Notes: a model not told the origin generated them from the letters alone. Positions 14,809 to 23,618 are shown, numbered from the stretch's first letter. The stretch is 45,019 bases of DNA from JBDNIO01 sp041688215 (GCA_041688215.1 JBDNIO010000234.1:1-45019); one strand, 5' to 3'. Numbers and translations are program-made.

Positions 14809-15951
14809 ATGCGGGCGGTAGCCGAACAGTTCGTGCCTGAGTTGCGCCGGCGCGCGCAGGAAATCGAGGACGCCCGCAGCTTGCCCGCTGATCTGGCTCA
14901 GGGCATGGCCAGGGCCGGATTCTTTCGCATGCTGGTGCCTGAATCCGTTGGCGGCCTGGAAGTTACGCCGCTGGAATTTTCGCAAACGCTGGAAACCCTG
15001 GCTGCCGGCGATGCCTCCGCGGCCTGGTGCGCGATGGTGGCCGGAACCAGTGCGCTGACACTGGCCTATTTGCCGCATGACCAGGCGAAACAGATATTCA
15101 GCAAACCCGAGCTAATCATGGGCGGCGTATTCGCGCCCATGGGCAAAGCTGAGGTGCAGGCCGACCACTACCGCCTTAGCGGTCGCTGGCAATGGGCCAG
15201 TGGATCACAAAACTGTGATTGGCTGGGTGCGGGTGCCATGCTGATCGAAAATGGTGGAATCAAACGCCTGGCCAACGGGGCGCCGGAACAACGCATGATG
15301 CTTTTTCCGCGCGCTCAAGCCGAGCTGATCGATACCTGGCATGTCTCCGGCCTCAAAGGCACGGGTTCGGGCGATATGGCGGTCGATAATATTCAGGTGC
15401 CAAAGGCGCGCTCGGTATCTTTAATCCAGGACAAGCCGGTAGCCGGTGGCGCGCTCTATGCTTTTCCAGTATTCGGATTGCTGGCGGTGGGGATCGCCTC
15501 GGTAGCGCTGGGCAACGCCGATGCGGCACTGTCCGCCATTAAAGCACTGGCGCTGAGTAAAAAGCCGGGCGGCGGGCGCCGAACCCTGGCCGAGCGCGGC
15601 GCCGCGCAATCCGAGTTTGCAAAGGCGCAGGCCCAGTTTTTGTCCGCCCGGGCTTTTTTACATGACGCACTACACAGGCACTGGCTAAGCGCACAGGAAA
15701 CCGGAGAATTGTTAGTCCAGGCGCGTGCCGAGCTGCGCTTGGCCAGCACCCACGCCACGCGCACCAGCGCACAAGTTGCCGGTATTGCCTTTGATCTGGG
15801 CGGCGGGGCGGCGGTATTCACCCACAATGAGTTGCAACGGCGGTTTCGCGACGCGCACGTGGCATGCGCGCACATGATGGTGGCGCCGCCCACCTATGAA
15901 TTGGCCGGGCGCCTTGCTTTTGGGCTGGATACGGACATTTCGCAGTTGTAA
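14809..15951 (+). CDS. Acyl-CoA dehydrogenase-like flavoprotein (HsaA/DszC-type)
   Basis: This 380-residue protein has the acyl-CoA dehydrogenase fold of the group with the type-2 C-terminal domain, which includes flavin-dependent monooxygenases such as HsaA and DszC. Visible landmarks are FFRMLVPESVGGLEV in the N-terminal helical domain, SGRWQWASGSQNCDW in the beta-domain, and the C-terminal four-helix bundle ending in RRFRDAHVACAHMMV. No catalytic Glu of beta-oxidation dehydrogenases could be placed with confidence, so a monooxygenase role is possible. The start lies two bases after the MITE, which provides the ribosome-binding site; a few N-terminal residues may have been lost. The serine hydrolase follows after 19 bases, suggesting one operon. 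Confidence 0.85.
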   Translation: MRAVAEQFVPELRRRAQEIEDARSLPADLAQGMARAGFFRMLVPESVGGLEVTPLEFSQTLETLAAGDASAAWCAMVAGTSALTLAYLPHDQAKQIFSKPELIMGGVFAPMGKAEVQADHYRLSGRWQWASGSQNCDWLGAGAMLIENGGIKRLANGAPEQRMMLFPRAQAELIDTWHVSGLKGTGSGDMAVDNIQVPKARSVSLIQDKPVAGGALYAFPVFGLLAVGIASVALGNADAALSAIKALALSKKPGGGRRTLAERGAAQSEFAKAQAQFLSARAFLHDALHRHWLSAQETGELLVQARAELRLASTHATRTSAQVAGIAFDLGGGAAVFTHNELQRRFRDAHVACAHMMVAPPTYELAGRLAFGLDTDISQL

Positions 15952-15970
15952 CAAACCTCAGGAGCGGTAA

Positions 15971-17134
15971 ATGCAAAACAGACTGGATGAAGTACTTTCA
16001 GCCGCAGTGGAGCGCGGCGATATCCCTGGCGTCGTGGCCACGGTGGCGAACGGTAGCCAGTCCCTCTACGAAAACGCATTCGGTCAGCGCGCTTTGGGCG
16101 GCGATGAAGCCATGACTAGCGACAGCGTTTTCTGGATAGCGTCCATGACCAAAGCCATAACCGGCATCGCCGCAATGCAGTTGGTGGAGCGCGGCGTGAT
16201 TGAACTGGACGGCCCAGCGGCCGAATATTTGCCGGAACTCGGCGAGACACAGGTATTGGAGGGCTTCGACAATAACGATCAGCCGCTATTACGCGCGCCG
16301 AAAAATCAGATAACACTGCGGCATCTGCTTACCCATACATCTGGTTTCGCTTACGAAATATGGAATGAGGACATCGGCAAATACCAGCAGGCCACGGGCG
16401 CGCCGGGAATTTTGAATGCCGAAAAAGCGTCGCTGAAAATGCCTCTGGTGTTCGATCCGGGCACCGGCTTTGAATATGGCATTGGTCTGGCCTGGGCGGG
16501 GCGTGTGGTGGAAGCGGCCAGCGGGCAGCGCCTGGGCGATTATTTTCAACAGCAGCTGTTTGAACCGCTGGGCATGCGCGATACCGCGTTCAAAATACGC
16601 CCGGACATGCGTGAACGTCTGGTACACATGCACGCCCGCGGCCCGGATGGTTCGCTTATCCTGTTCCCGTTTGAAACGCCGCAAGACCCGGAAGTGCAGC
16701 TCGGCGGCGAGGCACTTTACGGCACCGCACCCGATTACCAGCGCCTGATGCAAATGCTGCTAAACGGCGGCGAGCTCGACGGCGAACGGGTTTTGAAGGC
16801 GGATACGGTTGCGCGAATGGGGCGTAATCAGATTGGAGTTATCGACTTCGCCGCGATGAAAACAGTTATGCCGCCGCTTTCGAACGACACCGACTTCTAC
16901 CCCGGCATGCAGCAAAAATGGGGCTTGAGTTTTTTAATCAATACCGAAAAATCCCCGCAAGGGCGCCCCGCTGGCAGCCTGAGCTGGGCCGGGTTACCCA
17001 ATTGCTATTACTGGATTGACCCGAAAACGCAGATTAGTGGCGCCATTTACACCCAAATTCTGCCGTTTTTTGATCCAAAAGTTGTGGATCTGTTCCGGGC
17101 GTTTGAATCCACGGTTTACGACAACCTGGACTAA
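15971..17134 (+). CDS. Beta-lactamase-fold serine hydrolase (class C/EstB-like)
   Basis: This 387-residue protein has the serine-beta-lactamase fold used by esterases and D-aminopeptidases. The nucleophile motif is Ser58-Met-Thr-Lys61 (WIASMTKAITGIAAMQL), followed by LTHTSGFAYEIWN and FEYGIGLAWAGRVVE. A late GSLSWAGLPNCYYWIDP occupies the position of the third active-site motif. No signal peptide is evident, so a cytoplasmic esterase-like role is more likely than antibiotic resistance. AGGAG just upstream of the ATG supports the start. Its close spacing with the flavoprotein gene suggests they act in one catabolic route, but the substrate is unknown. Confidence 0.88.
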   Translation: MQNRLDEVLSAAVERGDIPGVVATVANGSQSLYENAFGQRALGGDEAMTSDSVFWIASMTKAITGIAAMQLVERGVIELDGPAAEYLPELGETQVLEGFDNNDQPLLRAPKNQITLRHLLTHTSGFAYEIWNEDIGKYQQATGAPGILNAEKASLKMPLVFDPGTGFEYGIGLAWAGRVVEAASGQRLGDYFQQQLFEPLGMRDTAFKIRPDMRERLVHMHARGPDGSLILFPFETPQDPEVQLGGEALYGTAPDYQRLMQMLLNGGELDGERVLKADTVARMGRNQIGVIDFAAMKTVMPPLSNDTDFYPGMQQKWGLSFLINTEKSPQGRPAGSLSWAGLPNCYYWIDPKTQISGAIYTQILPFFDPKVVDLFRAFESTVYDNLD

Positions 17135-17167
17135 AAGGCTTCACCATTCAGGGATTGGCAACGGATA

Positions 17168-17294
17168 CACAGAGGAAGAAAAAAAGATTGAAACCACGAA
17201 GAACACAAAGAACGCAAAGGGGGAGGATGGCGTTGAACATTTCTTCCTTCGTGTTCTTTGTGCCCTTTGTGGTTAACAATTTTAATCCTCTGTG
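17168..17294. repeat. Intergenic inverted repeat, copy 2 (nested arms)
   Basis: Inner arms at 17192-17220 and 17246-17274 are built of ACCACGAAG / AACACAAAG units and complement each other. An outer pair, CACAGAGGA (17168-17176) and TCCTCTGTG (17286-17294), encloses them, and CACAGAG recalls the unit of copy 1. It lies between the serine hydrolase and bioA. No T-run or coding capacity is present. Confidence 0.8.
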
Positions 17295-17328
17295 ACTCGT
17301 AGTTTTACTTTTTTTAGATGGTTTACGC

Positions 17329-18678
17329 ATGACTAACGCAGAACTTATACAGCGCGACCTGCGCGTGCTCTGGCACCCCTGCACGCAGATGAAAGACCAC
17401 GAAACCCTGCCGCTGATTCCCATCAAGCGTGGCGAGGGCGTATGGCTGGAAGATTTTGAGGGCAACCGTTATATCGATGCCGTGTCCTCGTGGTGGGTGA
17501 ACATTTTCGGCCACGCCAATCCGAGGATAAACGAACGCATAAAAGCGCAGCTCGACCAGCTCGAACACGTCATCCTGGCGGGCTTTTCACACGAACCGGC
17601 AGTGGCGCTGGCAGAGCGCCTGGTGGCGCTCACACCGGAGGGACTGGATCGCTGCTTTTATGCAGACAATGGCTCGTCCGCAATCGAAGTCGCGCTGAAA
17701 ATGAGCTTTCACTATTGGCGAAATACCGGGCATGGCGAAAAGACGCGCTTTATAAATCTCTCCAACAGCTACCACGGCGAAACCCTGGGCGCACTCGCGG
17801 TAGGCGATGTGGACTTATACAAGCAGACCTACGAACCACTGCTGCTCAAACCGCTGACCGCGAAATCACCGGACTGTTTTGAGCGGGACGAGGGCGTGTC
17901 CTGGGAAGAACACAGCCGCGCAATGTTCGCGCATATGGAAGCCACGCTCGAAGCGCATGCGCATGAAACCTGCGCGGTGATTGTGGAACCGCTGGTGCAA
18001 TGCGCGGGCAATATGCGCATGTACCATCCGGTGTATCTGGAATTGCTGCGCGAAGCCTGCGACCGCCACAATGTGCATTTAATCGCGGATGAGATCGCGG
18101 TCGGATTCGGGCGCACCGGTACGCTGTTTGCCTGCGAGCAGGCTGGCATAACGCCGGACTTCATGTGTCTTTCCAAGGGGCTGACCGCGGGCTACTTGCC
18201 ATTGTCGGTTACGTTGACTACCGATACGGTTTACCAGGCGTTCTACGACGACTACCAGAATCTCACCGCGTTCTTGCATTCGCATTCATACACCGGCAAC
18301 CCGCTGGCATGCGTGGCAGCGCTGGCCACCCTGGATTTATTCGCAGCCTCGGATGTGATCGGCAACAACCGACGCCTTGCGCAAGTCATGCGCGAATCGG
18401 CGGCTGGCCTGGCGGATCACCCGCAGGTAGGCGAGGTGCGCCAAACGGGTATGATTCTCGCCATCGAAATGGTTAAAGACAAAGCCACGCGGGAACCATT
18501 TGCGTGGCAGGAGCGTCGGGGTTTAACTGTTTACCAGCACGCGCTTAAGCATGAGTCGCTGTTGCGGCCCCTGGGCAATGTGGTTTACTTGATGCCACCC
18601 TACGTTATTGACGAGTCGCAGATACGGCATTTACTGAACGTGGCAGCCGACGGTATCGACCTGGCCACCTCGACGTAA
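17329..18678 (+). CDS. bioA: Adenosylmethionine-8-amino-7-oxononanoate aminotransferase
   Basis: BioA is the PLP enzyme that converts 7-keto-8-aminopelargonate to 7,8-diaminopelargonate in biotin synthesis, with S-adenosylmethionine as amino donor. The 449-residue protein shows LWHPCTQMKDHE at the N-terminus, WWVNIFGHANPRIN, DNGSSAIEVALKMSFHYW, and the PLP lysine in CLSKGLTAGYLPLSVTL. HSHSYTGNPLAC is also diagnostic for BioA within this aminotransferase class. No other bio genes are in the window, so the pathway is dispersed. The start ATG at 17329 is separated from the upstream hydrolase by the copy-2 repeat. Confidence 0.95.
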   Translation: MTNAELIQRDLRVLWHPCTQMKDHETLPLIPIKRGEGVWLEDFEGNRYIDAVSSWWVNIFGHANPRINERIKAQLDQLEHVILAGFSHEPAVALAERLVALTPEGLDRCFYADNGSSAIEVALKMSFHYWRNTGHGEKTRFINLSNSYHGETLGALAVGDVDLYKQTYEPLLLKPLTAKSPDCFERDEGVSWEEHSRAMFAHMEATLEAHAHETCAVIVEPLVQCAGNMRMYHPVYLELLREACDRHNVHLIADEIAVGFGRTGTLFACEQAGITPDFMCLSKGLTAGYLPLSVTLTTDTVYQAFYDDYQNLTAFLHSHSYTGNPLACVAALATLDLFAASDVIGNNRRLAQVMRESAAGLADHPQVGEVRQTGMILAIEMVKDKATREPFAWQERRGLTVYQHALKHESLLRPLGNVVYLMPPYVIDESQIRHLLNVAADGIDLATST

Positions 18679-18769
18679 TCCCCTGCCATTGCTACGATTA
18701 CGCACCCGTCGAGTGCATTTCTTTTGAATTTATTTGGTAGCCACAAGGCTGTACAGAGGTTTATTGAGC

Positions 18770-19252
18770 ATGGAAAGAACACCGCTAACCCAGCGTGGCG
18801 CAGACGCATTGCGCGCTGAACTAAAACGCATGAAGGGCGTGGAGCGCCCGCGTATCGTTAAAGCCATTGAGGAAGCGCGTGCGCACGGCGACTTGAAGGA
18901 AAACGCCGAATACCACGCTGCCAAGGAAGAGCAGGGCTTCGCCGAAGGCCGTATTTCCGAAATTGAAAGCAAGTTGAGCACGGCGCAAATTATTGATGTT
19001 ACGCAAATGGGCGCCAACGCCAACGGCCGGGTCATCTTTGGCGCCACGGTAGATTTGGCGGATGAGGACAACGGCGAGGAATTAACCTATCAGATCGTCG
19101 GCGAGGACGAGGCGGATATCAAAAACGGACTGCTTTCGTTCGCGTCGCCCATTGCGCGCGCGCTGATTAGTAAAAACGAAGGCGACGTGGTTGAGGTTAG
19201 CGTGCCCGGCGGCCAGCGCCACCTGGAGATTGTGGCGGTACGCTATATTTAG
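18770..19252 (+). CDS. greA: Transcription elongation factor GreA
   Basis: GreA rescues backtracked RNA polymerase by stimulating transcript cleavage. The 160-residue protein has the N-terminal coiled coil (residues about 1-75) with the acidic tip segment ARAHGDLKENAEYHAAKEEQ, and the C-terminal FKBP-like domain ending in VSVPGGQRHLEIVAV. The ATG at 18770 gives the family's usual N-terminus; an in-frame TTG at 18734 would add 12 unlikely residues. It converges with yhbY across the copy-3 repeat, and its location beside yhbY-rlmE-ftsH is the gammaproteobacterial arrangement. Confidence 0.96.
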   Translation: MERTPLTQRGADALRAELKRMKGVERPRIVKAIEEARAHGDLKENAEYHAAKEEQGFAEGRISEIESKLSTAQIIDVTQMGANANGRVIFGATVDLADEDNGEELTYQIVGEDEADIKNGLLSFASPIARALISKNEGDVVEVSVPGGQRHLEIVAVRYI

Positions 19253-19276
19253 ACGTTCACCGCAAACTATTTTAAA

Positions 19277-19346
19277 AACCACAAAGAACACGAAGAGCAC
19301 AAAGGTTTTTTGTCTTACACTTCGTGTCCTTAGTGTTCTTTGTGGT
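19277..19346. repeat. Intergenic inverted repeat, copy 3
   Basis: The left arm (19277-19304, AACCACAAAGAACACGAAG...) and the right arm (19320-19346) are complementary at most positions, with a short T-rich loop between them. The element lies exactly between the convergent 3' ends of greA and yhbY, where a bidirectional terminator would be expected. It ends 12 bases before the yhbY stop. Confidence 0.8.
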
Positions 19347-19357
19347 GAAACAGTGTT

Positions 19358-19642
19358 CTATTTTTGCTCTGGGCGGGGCCTATAGAGACAGGCCGTATGG
19401 CCCAACTGCTGAACGCAAGCGGCTTCCAATTCGTCGCAAAGTTTTTGAATCATGGCCTCGCGCTGCTCGCGGTCATCAGCTACCAGGCGTATCTTTATCA
19501 GTTCGTGATCGGTAAGCGCACGTTCGATTTCAGCAGTTACCGCTTCGGTTAACCCCGCGGCACCGGATTGCACGACTACGTTCAAGTGGTGCGCCTGTTT
19601 TTTCAGGGCGCGTTGCTGATCAGGCGATAATGACAGGCTCAT
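19358..19642 (-). CDS. yhbY: CRS1/YhbY RNA-binding protein (ribosome assembly)
   Basis: YhbY is a small KH-like RNA-binding protein associated with pre-50S ribosomal particles. The 94-residue protein starts at ATG 19642 (MSLSLSPDQQRALKKQAH) and contains the family core QSGAAGLTEAV, ERALTDHELIKIRLVADDREQREAM and the final LGHTACLYRP, where Gly-His-x-x-x-Leu-Tyr-Arg is the hallmark. The longer in-frame ORF extending into rlmE is antisense read-through and is not used. It is divergent from rlmE with a gap of about 50 bases, which must hold both promoters. Confidence 0.94.
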   Translation of the reverse strand: MSLSLSPDQQRALKKQAHHLNVVVQSGAAGLTEAVTAEIERALTDHELIKIRLVADDREQREAMIQKLCDELEAACVQQLGHTACLYRPRPEQK

Positions 19643-19693
19643 AAGCTTGGGAATGTTAAACGAACGCGCAAGTGTAACCGAACCGCAAACATC

Positions 19694-20314
19694 ATGAGCA
19701 AGAAAAACGACACCCGCCGCTGGCTCGATCAGCACCGCAAAGATCCCTACGTGCGCGCTGCGCAGGCAGATAATTACCGCTCCCGCGCGGTATATAAACT
19801 GCAGCAAATCGATACCAAGGATCGTTTGCTCAAGCCCGATGCCGTAGTGGTGGATCTTGGTAGCGCGCCCGGTAGCTGGAGCCAGTATTGCGCGCAACGC
19901 CTGCGCGACAAGGGCCGGGTGATTGCGGTCGATCTGCTGCCGATGGCGCCGCTGGACGGGGTAATCTTCACTCAGGCGGATTTCAGCAAGAAAGAAGGCT
20001 TGCAAGCATTACGCGACGCGCTGGCGGGGGATTATGCAGACCTTGTACTTTCGGATATGGCCCCCAACTTGACTGGTGTGACCGTGGTGGATCAGATGCA
20101 GGCCATGCATCTGGCCGAGCTCACGCTCGACTTTTGTGGCGAGGCTTTGAAACCCGGCGGCAATATGCTGGTCAAAGTTTTTCACGGCGAAGGTTTTGAT
20201 CCATTACTGGAACAAACGCGTAAGCAATTCAAGCGAGTTGCAATACGCAAACCCGATGCCTCACGCAGCCGCAGCCGGGAACAGTATCTGGTGTGCCTAG
20301 GCTGGCGTGGGTAA
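19694..20314 (+). CDS. rlmE: 23S rRNA (uridine-2552-2'-O)-methyltransferase
   Basis: RlmE (FtsJ/RrmJ) methylates the ribose of U2552 in the A-loop of 23S rRNA using SAM. The 206-residue protein has the K-D-K-E catalytic set of the family in SRAVYKLQQID, SDMAPNLTG, LVKVFHGEGFD and the downstream SRSREQYLVC; the SAM site is DLGSAPGSWSQ. The length is normal. It is followed after about 95 bases by ftsH in the same direction, as in E. coli, where the two are co-transcribed. Confidence 0.96.
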   Translation: MSKKNDTRRWLDQHRKDPYVRAAQADNYRSRAVYKLQQIDTKDRLLKPDAVVVDLGSAPGSWSQYCAQRLRDKGRVIAVDLLPMAPLDGVIFTQADFSKKEGLQALRDALAGDYADLVLSDMAPNLTGVTVVDQMQAMHLAELTLDFCGEALKPGGNMLVKVFHGEGFDPLLEQTRKQFKRVAIRKPDASRSRSREQYLVCLGWRG

Positions 20315-20408
20315 GGCTTAACGCCCGGATGGTTTATACTGGGCTTCATTGTAGTTTACGTTGCAAACGGTCGGCGCCAAGGCGCACCAAGGCCGGGGAA
20401 AGACAAGA

Positions 20409-22358
20409 TTGAACGAATTAGCCAAGAATTTATTGCTGTGGGTCGTCATCGCACTGGTGCTGATGAGCGTATTCTCCAGCTTTGCACCCACCACCGAGAG
20501 TACGAGCGAAATTGCTTATTCGCAGTTTCTTGAGCAGGTCGAAAACGGCCAAGTGCAACAAGTCAAAATTCAGGACAAACGCATTGAAGGCAAGCTTGAC
20601 AGCGGCGCCAGCTTTGTAACCTTCAGCCCGGAATCCGACAACAAGGCCATGATCGGCACACTGCTGGATAACAGCGTGGAAGTGGTCGGCGAGCCGCCGG
20701 ACCAAGGCTCTTTCCTCAAGCAAATCCTGATTTCCTGGTTCCCGTTTCTTCTTCTAATTGGTGTATGGATTTACTTCATGCGGAAAATGCAGGGCGGCGG
20801 CGGTGGCGCCATGTCGTTCGGCCGCTCCAAGGCGCGCATGGTGAGCGCGGACGAGATCAAGATTACCTTTGACGACGTCGCCGGCGTGGAAGAAGCCAAG
20901 CAGGAAGTACAGGAACTGGTTGAGTTTCTCGCAGATCCCGGCAAGTTCCAGCGCGTGGGCGGCAAAATTCCCCGCGGTGTGCTCATGGTGGGTTCGCCCG
21001 GCACCGGTAAAACCCTGCTGGCCCGGGCCATCGCAGGCGAGGCCGGCGTGCCGTTCTTTTCCATCTCCGGTTCGGATTTCGTGGAAATGTTTGTCGGTGT
21101 GGGCGCGTCGCGTGTTCGCGACATGTTCGAACAAGGCAAGAAACACGCGCCCTGCATTATCTTTATCGACGAAATCGACGCCGTTGGCCGCCATCGCGGT
21201 GCTGGCCTAGGCGGCGGGCACGACGAACGTGAGCAAACGCTAAACCAGTTGTTGGTAGAAATGGACGGTTTCGAGGGCAACGAGGGCGTAATCGTAATCG
21301 CCGCTACCAACCGCCCCGACGTGCTCGACCCCGCGCTGCTGCGTCCGGGCCGTTTCGATCGCCAGGTCGTAGTGCCGCTACCGGACGTGCGCGGCCGCGA
21401 GCAAATTCTGAAAGTTCACATGAAAACCGTGCCCGTGCACGACAACGTCAAACCCGCAATTCTGGCGCGTGGCACACCGGGGTTCTCGGGCGCTGATTTG
21501 GCCAATCTGGTGAACGAGGCCGCGCTGTTTGCTGCGCGCACCGACAAGCGTCTGGTTGATCAGGACGATTTCGAAAAAGCCAAGGACAAGATCATGATGG
21601 GTGCGGAACGCCGCTCCATGGTCATGTCCGAAGACGAGAAAAAACTTACCGCCTACCATGAGGCCGGCCATGTGATTATCGGCCAGTCCGTGCCTCAGCA
21701 TGATCCGGTGCACAAGGTCACCATCATCCCGCGCGGTCGTGCCCTGGGCGTGACCATGTTCCTGCCTGAGGAAGACCGGCACAGTTATTCCAAACAGCGT
21801 CTGATCAGTCAGATTTGCTCACTGTTCGGCGGCCGTTTGGCCGAAGAACTGATTTTCGGCGAGGACATGGTTACCACCGGTGCCTCTAACGACATTGAAC
21901 GTGTCACCGACATCGCCCGCAGCATGGTCACCAAATGGGGCTTGTCCGAGCGGATGGGTCCGATTGTGTACGGCTCGGAAGACGACGAAATTTTCCTGGG
22001 CAAATCAGTGACGCAACACAAGAGCATATCGGATGAAACCGCGCATGCGATAGACGAGGAAATTCGCTCCATAATCGACAACTGCTACCAGCGTTCCAAG
22101 AAGATTCTGGAAGGAAAAATGGATATTCTGCACGCCATGGCGGATGCGCTGATGAAGTACGAAACCATCGACGCCAAGCAGATCGACAAAATGATGCGCG
22201 GTGAAGAACCGGGCGACCCGGAAAACTGGATCGATGATGATTCCGGTTCAGGCGGGGGCGGCGGCGGTGCCGCGGCCGCGGCCACCGGCAAAACCAAGCC
22301 GGTCAAGCCGACCAGTGATCCCGGCCCCGAGCCCAGCCCGGCGCATCACCGGGAATAG
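20409..22358 (+). CDS. ftsH: ATP-dependent zinc metalloprotease FtsH
   Basis: FtsH is the essential membrane AAA+ protease that degrades misassembled membrane proteins and LpxC. I chose TTG at 20409 (reads NELAKNLLLWVV next) because GGGGAAAG lies just upstream and the sequence then matches other FtsH N-termini; another TTG at 20361 would add 16 non-conserved residues. The 649-residue protein has two transmembrane segments flanking a periplasmic domain, the AAA module with Walker A GSPGTGKT, Walker B IIFIDEIDA and the pore FVGVG, the SRH, and the protease motif HEAGH. The C-terminal tail is a Gly/Ala/Pro-rich low-complexity stretch. The copy-4 repeat follows the stop. Confidence 0.96.
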   Translation: MNELAKNLLLWVVIALVLMSVFSSFAPTTESTSEIAYSQFLEQVENGQVQQVKIQDKRIEGKLDSGASFVTFSPESDNKAMIGTLLDNSVEVVGEPPDQGSFLKQILISWFPFLLLIGVWIYFMRKMQGGGGGAMSFGRSKARMVSADEIKITFDDVAGVEEAKQEVQELVEFLADPGKFQRVGGKIPRGVLMVGSPGTGKTLLARAIAGEAGVPFFSISGSDFVEMFVGVGASRVRDMFEQGKKHAPCIIFIDEIDAVGRHRGAGLGGGHDEREQTLNQLLVEMDGFEGNEGVIVIAATNRPDVLDPALLRPGRFDRQVVVPLPDVRGREQILKVHMKTVPVHDNVKPAILARGTPGFSGADLANLVNEAALFAARTDKRLVDQDDFEKAKDKIMMGAERRSMVMSEDEKKLTAYHEAGHVIIGQSVPQHDPVHKVTIIPRGRALGVTMFLPEEDRHSYSKQRLISQICSLFGGRLAEELIFGEDMVTTGASNDIERVTDIARSMVTKWGLSERMGPIVYGSEDDEIFLGKSVTQHKSISDETAHAIDEEIRSIIDNCYQRSKKILEGKMDILHAMADALMKYETIDAKQIDKMMRGEEPGDPENWIDDDSGSGGGGGGAAAAATGKTKPVKPTSDPGPEPSPAHHRE

Positions 22359-22410
22359 TTTTAGGCACGCGTGATTGCACCTCCCACTTAACACGACGAA
22401 GAATATTTAA

Positions 22411-22479
22411 AACCACAAAGGCACAAAGAACACGAAGGTCTGAACCCCGCAGCTTTGTGTTCTTTGTGCCTTTGTGGTT
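22411..22479. repeat. Intergenic inverted repeat, copy 4 (near-perfect)
   Basis: The left arm 22411-22437 and the right arm 22453-22479 are 27 bases each and complementary at 26. Units are AACCACAAAG, GCACAAAG and AACACGAAG. The 15-base loop is GTCTGAACCCCGCAG-like. It lies between the convergent 3' ends of ftsH and the Rieske gene, like copy 3. No long T-run follows on either strand. Confidence 0.85.
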
Positions 22480-22501
22480 ATTTGTTTTATAAGGGAAAAC
22501 G

Positions 22502-23618
22502 TTAAATTGCTTGATTAGCGCGCAAGGCTTGCGTATCTAACGGCACGCCTTTTTCAACCAGCAGCGCACGTAGCTGTTGGATAATCGGGAAGATCTCCTG
22601 ATTGCGGTCTTCGCCCTGTTCATCGAAGGCGCGTTGCTCGGCCTCCACAATCTCGCGATCCTGGCCGAAAATACTCTCGGTAAACCAGATGATGAACGGC
22701 CACAGCATGTGGATCATGCCCGGAATGCCGGGTTTGCGAATCATCATCAACCCGTAAGTGTGGTTTACCCGCTGCTGCGCATCCACCGGAATGTAGGCAT
22801 TCCATAAATCCAGCGCCGGTTCGGTGCTGCCCGCGGTCCAGAATTGCAGGGTCTGGTACGGGTAGCCGGTGCGGATGGTCATCAGATCCACCGCGTCCTT
22901 GTCGATATTCTCGGGCCGCTTGCCGAGCATGAATTTTTCCCCGATGGGCTGTTTGCCTTTAGTCCGGGAGAAGGTGTAATCCACCTCAACCCAGCCATCG
23001 CCGACGCGCAAATCCAGCGCGGTGGGGCGGATACTGCCCATTAAACTGCGGTGCAGGAACTGATGGTTCATATCCATCAGGTTTTCATGCATGAAGGAAT
23101 AATGGCAGTCCACGCTGCGGTTCAGAAAACGGGTTTTGTATTCGTCTTTAGCGAAAGTGGGAATATCAGGGAAAGCTACGGACTCGGCCAGGTCCTTGTC
23201 GCCAGGAAACACGAATACCAGACCGTAAGCCTCGCGAATGGGATAACTGCGCACGCCGTTGGGTAGCATCTTACCCTCATCAAGGTAGGGTACATTCACG
23301 CAGGCGCCAGTCTTGTTATAGGCCCAGCAGTGATAGCTACACAACAGGCGTTCGCCCTTGACCACACCCAGGTGCAAACGGTACCTGGCGGTGCGCGCAG
23401 CGGTCTTCCAGCGCAAACACTTCGCCGCTTTCAGTGCGGGCCACAACAATCGGTTCGCCCGCGAACGTGGTGCCGAAAGTCTTGCCTTTTTTGACTTCTT
23501 TAGAACGGGCTATCGGATACCAGAAATTCGGATCAATGCCGGTTTTCCGGATATCGGCTGCGGGCTTTTCGGGGTCGGCGTGACGAAAATTTGTGAGTGT
23601 GCTCGGATTTGCGGACAT
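22502..23618 (-). pseudogene. Rieske non-heme iron oxygenase, interrupted by a one-base frameshift
   Basis: Two frames make one oxygenase of about 371 residues. The first (from 23618) gives the N-terminus and the first half of the Rieske site, Cys74-x-His76 (EDRCAHRQVP). The second gives the other half, LLCSYHCWAYNKTG, and the catalytic domain with NLMDMNHQFLH, the likely mononuclear iron ligands. The frames join perfectly (QVPLHLGVVKGERLL) if one T is removed from the TTT read on the minus strand (AAA at 23376-23378). The total length, 1117 bases, is one more than a multiple of three, as expected. The family resembles vanillate/pheophorbide-type single-component oxygenases; the substrate is unknown. 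It interrupts the usual ftsH-folP adjacency. It may be a sequencing error rather than a true pseudogene. Confidence 0.85.

Noticed and set aside
15971..17134. Serine hydrolase as an antibiotic-resistance beta-lactamase
   Set aside because: No signal peptide is visible and the sequence resembles EstB-type esterases; operon context points to catabolism.
7769..22479. The four related hairpins as a CRISPR-like or integron-like array
   Set aside because: The copies are kilobases apart, each in a different intergenic gap, with no regular spacers, cas genes or attC features.
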